A stretch of 64,000 bases of DNA from contig JAPMXV010000047.1 of NCBI GenBank assembly GCA_026936335.1, forward strand, positions 1-64,000. The letters run 5' to 3'. The DNA comes from Mantamonas sphyraenae (Eukaryota > CRuMs > Mantamonadidae). Numbering within the stretch: position 1 is the stretch's first letter; each line of letters starts with the position of its first letter. Under the pieces are notes generated by a model, which searched no databases, was not told the DNA's origin, and saw nothing but the letters and a program-made list of their open reading frames with translations. This document shows positions 1 through 9,780 of this stretch, in pieces. A program made the position numbers and the translations under genes.

Positions 1-18
1 TTTCGCTCAAACACTGAC

Positions 19-1570
19 ATGTCGCCCTCCCAAGTAGCAAGTAGCACTGTGCGCCTCATCCGCCAACTCATGTCCCATGCCAAACGCCGCAGGGGGTCGA
101 CATCTACTCCTACCTCACCTGCCATCAAACGGCAGCGTGTCGAGTACCTACCCGAGCTGACGCGTGGTGTGAACTCACTCCGCGCGCGCGCGTACCAAAA
201 GCGCGAGTTCTTGGCAGGCACCTTGTATGTCGGACACCTTGTGACGTCGTTGGTGACCCTCGCTGTGCATGGACACCTGAGCATAGACGCAGTGTGCAGC
301 CACCTTGCACGTTTCGCATGGTCGCGCGTGTCCAACACAACTGCAGCACTTGCCACCCTCCTCGACACCCACGATGACCTTGCTCGGCTCTCTGCGACCC
401 ACTCTATCCCTTTACTATCCAGCAAGTCTGCAGCAGAGATGTTTGTGGCGTGTTGGGTGTACGGAGGCGTCAGACTGGCTCCGTTTCCCTGCTTGGCCTC
501 GCCTGCCGGCGTTGACTTGGTTTCTAGCCTGGTTGCAAGACCGTTTGTGGGGAGCCGCCCGTGGCCCGTCCAAATCACCTCCGACTCAGGAAATTGGTGT
601 ATGACGTCCTAACGTGAAGAAGGGGTGGATGTGTTTACGTGCAGACCAGGTGCTGGCCTGCTGGAAGAGCCAACAATTGTCTCCGCTCCGCCCGCACAGT
701 GCAGTGAGAGCCGCGACACGACCGTGGTTGGTGTGTGCCAGTCGGTGAGGAAACACCGGCACTGGCTACACACGAACAAAGGGACTGCATGTGTTGGCAG
801 CACACGCACTCGTCAAGGGACAACGCTGATTAATACCGAGGCATCGTGTTGTCGACGAGCCGGTGGCTGCGCTGGAACGATGATGACAAGTATCAAAGAA
901 CCAAGACAAACGCTGCTGTCCTGCCTCACATTGAGAGAGAGCGGCGATGTTGGTCCATCCGAGTTCCGGGTTTGCTTCTGTCCTGAACAGCAGCGCAGCC
1001 CCCAACTGCGCGATGATCGAGCAGGACGGCGAAGGGTGGCTAGTGACACAGCGCGACATCGCTGCTGGCGAAGAGTTGACCTGGGACTACTGCGAGGGCG
1101 ACACGTCTGGCGAACAGGACATCGGGGACGCCCCTCACACTCAACGGCTGGAGCAGGTCCACCTGACTCGCTTGGGATCCTACGTGACACTTCAACTGGC
1201 TGCATTGTACGAAAGCCGCATGGCCAAGCGATTGCTGGTGGTGAGTTCCAAAACACACGTTCGTTTGTTTGAATCGCTGGCCTGCTTCCTCACCAAGCGG
1301 TATGAGGGGCACTGCTGCGTACTCTCCACCGCCGCCGAGCTTCTGAAGGAATCTGAGACATCAACCGCCATTGCCGCCCCAACGATGTACCTCGTGTGTG
1401 CACACGCACCCAAAGGACGTGTCAACTACACCCAAGTCGTCACGGCAGCAATGGGCCTGACGTACAAGGGGATTGTGTGTCTGGTGGTACACAGCCTCAC
1501 GCCACAGTGCCATTTTTACTCGGATCTTGGCTCCCCCGACACGACACGGGTGGGCTCACGCAGGGTGTGA
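19..1570 (+). CDS. SET-domain protein, split across frames
   Basis: The last third (ORF from 947) carries the C-terminal core of a SET lysine methyltransferase domain: NSSAAPNC, matching the family's N-H-S-C-x-P-N-C substrate/AdoMet motif but lacking its His and first Cys, then RDIAAGEELTWDY, which contains the catalytic-region Tyr. The first 196 codons (from 19) are open, carry a basic KRQRVE nuclear-localisation-like motif, and run toward a plausible SET start (VQITSDSGNW). A 51-bp intron 599-649 (GTATGA, CCTAAC, CCAG) would bypass the stop at 610 in phase. The middle (about 840-945) reads best in a third frame, so at least one indel or further intron exists. Probably a nuclear protein methyltransferase. 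The degenerate NHSC box may mean low activity. Confidence 0.55.
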
Positions 1571-1684
1571 GGAACTTGGAAGTTCACTCGACCACACGGG
1601 ACGCACAGACACATCTTCACACAATGACGAGCGACAGGTGATGAGGACCCAGCAGCGCTTGTCGGCAATGCACACACAACAACG

Positions 1685-2634
1685 GTGGTATTTCAAGATG
1701 TCGCGGCAAGGCTCACACGGCAAGCGCGACTGGACGATGCAGAAGCAACGCAAGATCAGCCGTCCGCACACGCCCAGGAAAGACAGCCTCTCAAGCGCTC
1801 GCGTGTGCAGGATGAACCCATCTTTCAGTTCATCCTGGATGACCAGATGGAGCACCTGGTGGAGTACCTGAGCAATCCGGGAGTGGATGAGGAAACAACG
1901 GGAGGAGCTCATGAACCACATGTACACCGTGGTACCACGCCCTCCTGCATTCCATTGCACGTTTGGCGTCTCGCTCACGACATACTTGGACTATCTCACC
2001 TAGAACGAGAGATGGTGTGGAGCCACACAGAGCCGCGTGAACGCGTAAAGTCGTTCGTCAGACGCATCCTCGAATTTTGGCGCCATCACGCAAGCCAACC
2101 AAGACGGCGCAGGGCTTCTTCTCCAGGAGATGGCGGCTTTTGCTCGAAGCAACGCACCGCGCCCCGTGCACATGGGAAGGTGTATCGGACACACTTTGCG
2201 TGGCAGCCGAAACGTCCAGCCTCGACACGATGGATGTGGAGGTTGTCGTGACGCCAACGGTGGATGAAACGCTGCAAGGATGGCTGGCTGTGTCCCTGTC
2301 TACCGCGATCACAGTGCATGAAGGGACGTCGGCAATCGATCTGATGCGTGCTCTTCTGCAGGAGGTGGTGTCGGTTGGAATTGTGGTCGCCTCGGATCAA
2401 CTGGGTCGTGTGATGGCGACACATCTGGCCAAGATAGAGTTTGTGGACACACAGGTTCTGCAGGAAGTGGTAAACATTGCGCTGACGCACACGGAGGCTG
2501 TGCAGAAGTCAACGGCGTACACGCTGCACATCAACCTGGTGATGAGTCTGTGGATGAGCTGGTCCAAGAGTGTACACAGAGTGCGCACGAATCCATCTCA
2601 GTGTCCAAGGACCCATGATCGGCAGCATGGCTGA
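1685..2634 (+). CDS. Unknown protein, two overlapping frames
   Basis: No family is recognised. The upstream frame (from 1685, ATG not established) contains LKRSRVQDE, a basic nuclear-localisation-like motif shared with other predicted proteins here, then an acidic/leucine stretch (FILDDQMEHLVEYL). The downstream frame (to 2634) begins to look protein-like around MDVEVVVTPTVDETLQGW and continues with helical segments. The frames overlap at 2077-2251, so this may be one gene with an indel. Proximity to the SET gene (115 bp) suggests an intron-linked exon or a neighbour on the same strand. Confidence 0.3.
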
Positions 2635-3476
2635 CGAAGTTTCTTTCGAAAGGTGTTCCTCGTGGTGTTTGAACACAATTCTACGATTTTATCCAAATGC
2701 ACGAGTCTGCCCACCCATTGATTTGGAGGAAGAAATGGCCACACCCAAACCCGTTTTCGATGGTGATTCTGCCTTGTATGGGCTGTGCTCACCCTCTCAA
2801 TCCATAGAAAGCACATGCCATGAGAGCACAGTGGGCTGATCGTGTGCGAGGAACGACACACCTGAGAAACGCAACAAGAACTACAGCACAACTCACCGGT
2901 TCCATCGGAGCCATCAAACACCAAACATATGGCGAGATGTCTGCGTTGAAGCCACCCGTAGCGACAGTCACCCTTTGGGGTGACCAATTTCCCGACCTCA
3001 AAAAATGAAGCGCCCACGTCACCAGCAACACTTTGGGACCACATTGCATGGTGTTCCGCAACCGCACCTTCTCCTGTGACATGTACTCGGCCGATGCGTG
3101 TTGTGATGGGAAACTCACCACTCACCTCACTCGGCCTGTGTTTAGTGTGTCCAGCCCGCTGGCAGAGATTCGAATGCACGCAGCAGCAGAAATTGTGAAA
3201 GCCAGCCAGCTCACAGGTTCCAATAGTGTGTAGGTGCAGAAACGACGTTGCCTGAAGTGTTTGCACCGATGGATATCCGTCTCGGATGCGTCACCAAGTT
3301 GCAACGCCGCTTGGGAGCATTTGGTGAACAACACCGGGTCAAACTCTCGCTCTGTACTGGCTGACTCTTCGAACCGTCTGCTAGGAGACCAAATGGAGAT
3401 ATTCAACCACTCCCAGCGTCGTTTTAACAGTGCAGAACGAGCATACGCCAACCTGGAAAAGAGGGTAAAACCAGCT
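2612..3476 (+). pseudogene. Degraded open reading frame, unknown
   Basis: The frame starting at the ATG near 2612 is open to 2839. A second frame then reads protein-like text to 3476 but is interrupted by TGA at 3006-3008 and TAG at 3231-3233. The end is helical (ERAYANLEKRVKPA). No family is recognised. It could be a decayed gene, or a multi-exon gene I cannot resolve. Confidence 0.2.
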
Positions 3477-3635
3477 TGACGGGATCGAAAGACCACAGCG
3501 CTGTGGCCACAGCGACGGTCCAACGTGGTTATCGGTGAGAGAATACCAGATCACTGCATACTATGCCATGTATCCACATGCATGTTGATTGGCCTCAGTG
3601 CGCCGGGTTGGGCAATTTTCAAAACACCGCGCACG

Positions 3636-5055
3636 ATGACCAAGGCATCTCTACTCTCTATCGTGTCTCTGGCAGCGACTCTCATCCTACTTGCTGGACC
3701 ATCCCGTCAGACAGTGACAAACGCTCAATGGGGCGGACCTGAGGACGACTACGCTCGTTGTGTGAACGAAGCAAGCGACGGAAGCGTGTTCATCTCGGGC
3801 TGGACCAAAAGCAGCCTGGATGGCTACACAAATGCTGGCGACGCCGACTTTTACGTGACACGCATGTTCCGTAACGGGACACGTGTGTGGAGCAGGCAGT
3901 GGGGCACTGACAGAGAAGATGAGCTCGTCAGTGCAGTGGTAGATTCGCAAGACAACCTGTATGTGTTTGGCCAAACACGAGGCTCCTTGCCTGGCTTCAC
4001 GCTAAAAGGCGATCGAGACTTGGTGGTGAGCAAGCTCTCTCCGACGGGCACCATTCTGTGGAACAAGCAGTTCGGAGTCGAAGCAACGGACTACGCAGAC
4101 GTCGCAGCGATGGACGCCTCGGGCAACATCTACGTTGCTGGCAGCGTGTTTGGTTCGTTCATGAACATGACAAGTGGCAATCCTAACCTGCAAGACGTGT
4201 TGGTGGTGAAACTGGACCAGAACGGGGAGATCCTGTGTCCAGGCAGTTCTACAGCACCCCCTACATGGGCAACAGCCAGAGTGAGAGCGTGTGGACGATG
4301 GAGATCATCACACAACGCAATCTACGTAGGCGGACGCACCAGCGGAGACATCACGAACCAGAACAGAACGTACAGCAACGCCAACCACGGCTTTCTGATG
4401 AAGCTTGACCCGCAAGGCAACCGCGAGTGGGTGTGGCAGAGCAACTACACGACACCTGTACTTCCCAGAGGCATGGTGCTTCTCTCGGATGGTCTGTTGT
4501 ACACGATTGGCAACCAGGGCAGTCCCGTGTCCAAACCCTTGTTGATGCGCCACCACACGAATGGCACGTTTGTGTCATCCACTCAAGTGAACGGGGTCAT
4601 CCAAGCAGACACTAACCTGGTTGCCCCACCATGGCAGCTGTACTATGCAGGAACCATCCCAGACAACAACCTTCCCTTCAAACGCGCGCTGATCGAGATG
4701 GATCCCAACGGACCGTGATCTTGGCATCCCGATGGGACACTACACCGACTCCTTACAAACACTCGATTCCTGTCCGACGGGGCGCTGATGGTGACAGGCA
4801 AGGTGGATCAGTTCATTGCAGTTGGATTCCAGAGCGCTGGCAAAAGCGACATGTTTACGACTGAGTATGCGCCCAGTCCCAGTCCGTCCGCATCTCCGAC
4901 TCCTGGTGCATCTGCCACACCGACCCGACGCCCACAGCCACAACCTCTCCAGTGCGAGCGCTTCGTCCCAGAATGCGAGTGGCCCAACGGCCGGTGCGCT
5001 GCTCGTCATGCTGATGGCCTCTGCGGCGCTTGCCCACATGCAAGGCACGTGGTAA
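3636..5055 (+). CDS. GPI-anchored SBBP beta-propeller surface protein 1
   Basis: ATG 3636 is chosen because it opens a signal peptide (SLLSIVSLAATLILLAGPS). The body has SBBP-type beta-propeller repeats: a Gly/Asp-rich 'D..GN.YV.G.T.G' strand followed by 'L...G..LW.KQFG', visible near 3900-4200. The C-terminus (frame ending 5055) is Pro/Ser/Thr-rich, then SSQNASG, then a hydrophobic tail (ALLVMLMASAALAHM), a typical GPI-attachment signal. The frame slips twice and returns between about 4232 and 4316, meets a TGA at 4716, and slips again before the tail. Compensating indels point to consensus errors more than decay. Role: an extracellular beta-propeller on the plasma membrane, ligand unknown. 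A paralogue lies 1.3 kb downstream. Confidence 0.7.
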
Positions 5056-6335
5056 AGACACGTAAAATCGTTGCTTACCCTGTCCACTTTGATCCCTCGT
5101 CCTCTGAGATATCCAGTCGGTATACGCAAAACGAGAAAACGAGAGTATCCCAAGAAGGATGGGTTTGTACAAAATCGCGCAATATCGTACAATATCCACC
5201 TCCAAGCTGTGCGCAGAATGTGTGACCTGGAGTAACACCAGGAGTGACTGGAGTGATAGAATGATTGTGAGCACAGTGCAGCCGTTGTCTGCGACTCTCA
5301 AAGTGCTGTCTGGGCTCCTTGGAGGGGTTGTTTCGGCAAGTGATTCGTCATCGTGTGTCGGCTGTGCCCTTGCTTTGGATACCCTCTCCAGATGGATCTC
5401 ACTTTGCTGTGGGTGCAACGACAGTTGTAGCTTCTGCATTGCACGGTTTTCGGTGGGCAGAGCAAAGCGACATCCTCAACACCATCCCAGCCTGGTCAGA
5501 TTCCCTTTTGCACAACGGCAATCAAACGTGCCCACCGAGCCTGTCCCTCAAATGGTCACGGTCCATACCACCGTCTGTATGAAGCAACCATGGGTTTGGA
5601 GATCCCAAGGATCGTTCTTTGGATGGGTGAGCTCCTGCACCAGAAGAGCCGACTGGGCGAAGTTGGTCCTCACGCACCAACCTCCGGCGCCTGTGGAGCC
5701 AATGCTGTCCATACCATTTCTTGAAGTAGACCGCACAGCTGAGGTGGTGGCGAAACGAGAAACCTGAGATGAGCAAACGCGACCCGGACTGCGCATGGCT
5801 CGATTGGACCACGTCTACCGTGAATCGATCGGTCGACTCCAACTCTGCTCCAATGCTAACAACTGTGCGCTCCAATAGAGTTCACACCAGGCATGGAAGA
5901 GCAGCCAAGGAGTCGGCCACAGCGGATCTTGCCTGATGCACCCTGCACATCCAGATCGCACTGGTCGGAGATTGACCCTACCTTGCCAAGCTCCACCGTA
6001 GGCCATCAGAGACACCTGTGACACCTGAAAGCTGCTTGTAGGTGTTCGATCCAACCTCTAACCGATCTTCGGTCAGAAACGCCGCGCAACAGGCTTCCAA
6101 CGCGACCTGGAGGGCAAAACCCGCGCAAGCCCTGACACCAAGCCGCTTCTCCTGCGACTGCGTGACAAGCCGGACACAGGGCCACAGACGGATGTCCAAC
6201 ACAACCATGCAGAGCATGCACCTACGGACGGAACAAAGAGGCGATTGCCACCCTGTCAGAGGGGTAGAAAGCGACGTGAACGACTCGTGCGCAACTCGCA
6301 GCAATTTCAAGCACGAAAAAAACCACCCGTCCGCG
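5056..6335. other. No supported gene between the two SBBP genes
   Basis: Several short ORFs overlap on both strands, the longest about 200 codons. None has a recognisable domain, consistent composition or a matching frame continuation. It may hold intergenic DNA and 5' regulatory sequence of the second SBBP gene, or a decayed gene near 5320-5760. Confidence 0.4.
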
Positions 6336-7703
6336 ATGCCGCGTTTCTTCCTTCTCATCTTGACCATTACGCTTCTGTGTGCGACACCCACACTGGCTGT
6401 ACAGACGTACACCTTTCCCGGGTGCAACGACCACTTTTCTGGGCTTGCTTCGTCTCCGGTGACACGCTCGGGCGTGCGTTGGGACGCCAGTGCGCAGGCG
6501 CTGTATGTTGTAGACACAGCATACACCACGCTTGCCAACCAGCTTTCATACTCGGGACCAGGAGTTGCGCGCGGCTTCCTGGCCAAGATGGCCCTGAACG
6601 GCACGACGGAGTGGAGCGTTCGCTTCCGGTCATTCGGGTCAGACGTGGTGCTGCAGGACGGCTCTGTGTGTTTGTGCTTGGTCGCATCTCCACCAACCCA
6701 TCCCTGACGAGCGGGCAGACAGAACTCAGTCGCGTCATGCCCAACGGCACGGTGGTGTGGAAGATGGCGGATTCGGACATGAGCCAGAGTGGGCTGCGCA
6801 TGGCTTCGTGGGGAGCGTCAGACCTGGTTCTGGTTGGACACATCGCCAACACAACAGCCAACACGGTAACGATGTATGTGCAACGGCGTGCGTCGAACGG
6901 CACGGTAAAGTGGACCACGTGTTTGGAAGTGGCGACAGCAAAGACCAAGTGCGCGAGGTGGGCGTCGATGCGAGCTCTGGAGACATCTTTGCAGCGGGCG
7001 GTGCATCCACCAACATACCAGGGTACCCGAAACCGTCTGGATTTGCGACGCGGATGTTTGTGGCACGAGTGTCGTCTGCAGGTGTGCTCCAGAGCGTGGC
7101 CTACCCTTCGTCTTCGCCCACAGGAGGGGCAACGATGGTAGACTACGACGCCAGAGCATCGCTGTAGACAGTGCGTCTAGCAAGCTGTACACTGTCGCCT
7201 ACAAGGCCGAGAACTCTGGGTGGCGCGCCACGCTGTACCAAACAGATTTTGCTGGAACACTGAACTGGCATCGTACCAATGCGTCGATCGACAACCAGTT
7301 CCCCCGACCTGCAATGGTCGATGTAGATTCCACGGGAGTGTACTACGCAACCTGGTATCTGCAGGGCACGACAACCACGCCCATCTCGGCCGTGCTGCGG
7401 TACGACGCGACCGGCTCGTTCCAGTGGTGGAAAACCTGGGCTCCAGACCACTACGTGTCTGGCATGACACTTGCAGGTGACTCCATCGTGGTGTTTGGCT
7501 TTACCATGGATGCGAGCACGTCGACCCGGTACTGCTCGCTCTCGGTGGTTGGCAAGAGTGAGCCGTCGTCGCCCACACCGGACAGCTCGACCCCAACCCC
7601 AACTCCAACGGCAGCACCCACTTCCAGCGACGCAACTCACAACCATGTTCATTTGATCCTGCTCCTCCTCACTTGGCTCTGTCTCCTTCATTTGCTGCAG
7701 TGA
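6336..7703 (+). CDS. GPI-anchored SBBP-like surface protein 2
   Basis: ATG 6336 opens a clear signal peptide (FFLLILTITLLCATPTLA). The body shows the same repeat grammar as the upstream paralogue ('NGTVVWKM', 'VDASSGDIFAAGG', 'YDATGSFQWWKTW'). The C-terminus has a PT/TP-rich stalk and a hydrophobic tail (VHLILLLLTWLCLLHLLQ), consistent with a GPI signal. The coding path changes frame near 6690, 6950 and 7150, so no single ORF spans it. Length near 455 residues if those are consensus indels. Likely a cell-surface beta-propeller protein. The tandem arrangement with the 3636 gene implies local duplication. Confidence 0.65.
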
Positions 7704-7848
7704 GATGTGGGACAGCGACTGCACACCTGACGGTATCCAACAAAAAGCAAGCGGTTGCGAAAGATTCTTTATGTTTTGTTATTGTGGTTGCTGCTGCTCC
7801 TTGACTACGGTGCGGGTTCGTCGAGCGCTCCAATCAAAGGCGCTGGGC

Positions 7849-8400
7849 TCATGTCTCTATCATTTCAAAGCCTGTCAAGTTGCTCGAACTCATGTGCTGC
7901 TGCCTATCCAGTTGTGCCTGCTGCTTCTCACTCCACACTTGTGTTTCATCGTCGGCGGTTGGATTTTCCAGGTAGATATCGTTTGACCTGTGCGCACCGC
8001 GGCGAAACTTCTTGGCAAGGTCCAGCTCGTGGAAGCTACACGGACATTGACCTTGGGCGCTCGCCTCTCCCCGGCCAGAGGAATACTGACTATTGTCCTG
8101 CTGCGTGCATTTCCAGTGGCGCCGCAGATTCTTGGCCGCTTGGGCCCAGCCGAACAGTTGCTTACCTGCCAGTATGTACGTGGCGTATTTTGGCTGTGCA
8201 CCGTCACCATCTTTCTTCGATCTCTTCATGATGGGCACACCAGCTTTCGATAGAAGTGTTTTCACAGCAGACAGTGTGAATTCTTTGTCCACCTTCTTGG
8301 TGGCCAGCAAGCAGCCATCTGAGGCCGAGTCAACATGTGTGTTGACAACGTCACGGATCTCGGCCAGGGTTTCTGCCGAGACCACTTGCCTGTCCGTCGA

Positions 8401-8432
<32 letters not shown>

Positions 8433-9186
8433 GATCGTCGTCGTTCGTGTTCGGTGTGTTGTACGCACATAACACAATGTCTTCCGGCGCCTTCTCCAGT
8501 TGCCGGAGCTCGTCGGTTGTTGGTATTCCCAGAAAACCCAGAATGCGGTCCAGAACTTCCTTGTCGTCGCTATAGTGCGGTGGTGACGTGTTTGTGCGCG
8601 ACGTGAGCGCATTTGTGTGCTTCGAGTCTCCCTGACAGTTCTCCTGCTCAGTTTCTCTGCAGATTGAAGCGTTTTCTGTGAGCATGTCAGAAGGGCAAGG
8701 TTCTGAAGGCGTTTGCAACGGTTGTCTTGGATTGAATACCAGCCACTGGATGATAAGTGCTCCTTGGGAGAGTCCAACAAAGCCACGAACTCACGGTAGG
8801 GGGATCGCTTCCCAGATACCCAGTTGTTCTGCAGGTGACATCCCGCAGTACAAGTCCACCATGTCCGGTTGCGGTCCGCTGTACTCATCATCATCCCTTC
8901 TTCGGCTGTTTTCATGTTCTTTTGCAATTCTTCCTTGTACTTCTCCTCTGACTTGTCGTTGGTACGATACTCCTCCACCTTTTGCGCGACCTGGCGCAGG
9001 AGCTTCTCGTTGACCTTCTCCAACCGCTGGACCCCGCGGCGCCTTTTCTCGTACCACCGTACATTGTTTTCCGCTTTTGAAGTGGGCGGTGTATATCGTT
9101 GGCACCGAAGCTTGACGGTGGATACGTACAAGCGCCACAGATCTGATGTTGTGTCGAGCTTGTGTCCCGAGCTGCTACTGCTACTG

Positions 9187-9222
<36 letters not shown>

Positions 9223-9780
9223 AGGTCATTGAACTCCTCACTGCTGTCTGGCTCCCCCTGATCCTTCTCAACCCGCTGGTGTTTTGCGACGGGGTTCTCG
9301 TTGTCATCAAACTCACCCCTCGGGCGTCTTCATCGCTTCGATCACGCTTGGAAGGTCGATCTGTGGCGTTCAACTCGTCCTGCGAGTTTGACGGCCCGTA
9401 CGGCACGTTGACGTCGTACACTGGTAGCTGGGGTAGGGTGACTTCACCGTCCACAGTCCAGACATGGACGTTGCTTTCGTATGGTTCCAGGACGATGCGA
9501 GCATGACCATCAACATCTGTGTCCCTCAGGGGATTGGGGCGTCGAAATAGTACACGTTCTGCCCGTTGTGCGCTAGGCCTCGCTCAAGTTGCTGAGCATC
9601 AAACGAAGAGCTTTCTGCTGCGCTCCATTTCGCCAGCAACTCTACCATGAATGCTACATCGCACGGGTCTGAGGATCCCATGTGCATGTCCCGCTGGGCG
9701 TTATGGGGACTTCCAAACAGTCTCTTGTTGCTCAACCTATCCTTGGCATGCTGACGCTTGGCGTACTGGTCAAAGTCCTT
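7849..9780 (-). CDS. C-terminal extension of the UL9-like helicase gene
   Basis: Past the slip near 9782, protein-like text continues through four frames switching at short homopolymers (near 9543, 9318 and 8718). In order: a basic segment (YAKRQHAKDRLSNKR), a mixed domain, an acidic/basic linker with KHQRVEK, a poly-Ser tract from an AGC/CAG repeat, a coiled coil (GVQRLEKVNEKLLRQVAQ), then a poly-Asp tract and a lysine-rich tail ending at 7849. Either one giant gene with the helicase (about 1,640 residues) or a separate downstream gene with an unresolved start. Every junction lies at a mononucleotide run and no intergenic gap is visible, so I prefer one gene. No domain is recognised in this part. 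Confidence 0.45.
8401..8432. repeat. Trinucleotide microsatellite (GTC)n
   Basis: About ten tandem GTC/GAC units encode a poly-Asp run on the minus strand inside the helicase-gene C-terminal region. Confidence 0.9.
9173..9222. repeat. Trinucleotide microsatellite (CTG)n
   Basis: Tandem CTG/CAG units, with some CTA near one end, encode poly-Ser (AGC) in the best minus-strand frame, or poly-Ala in a shifted frame. The serine frame joins the protein-like flanks. Confidence 0.9.
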
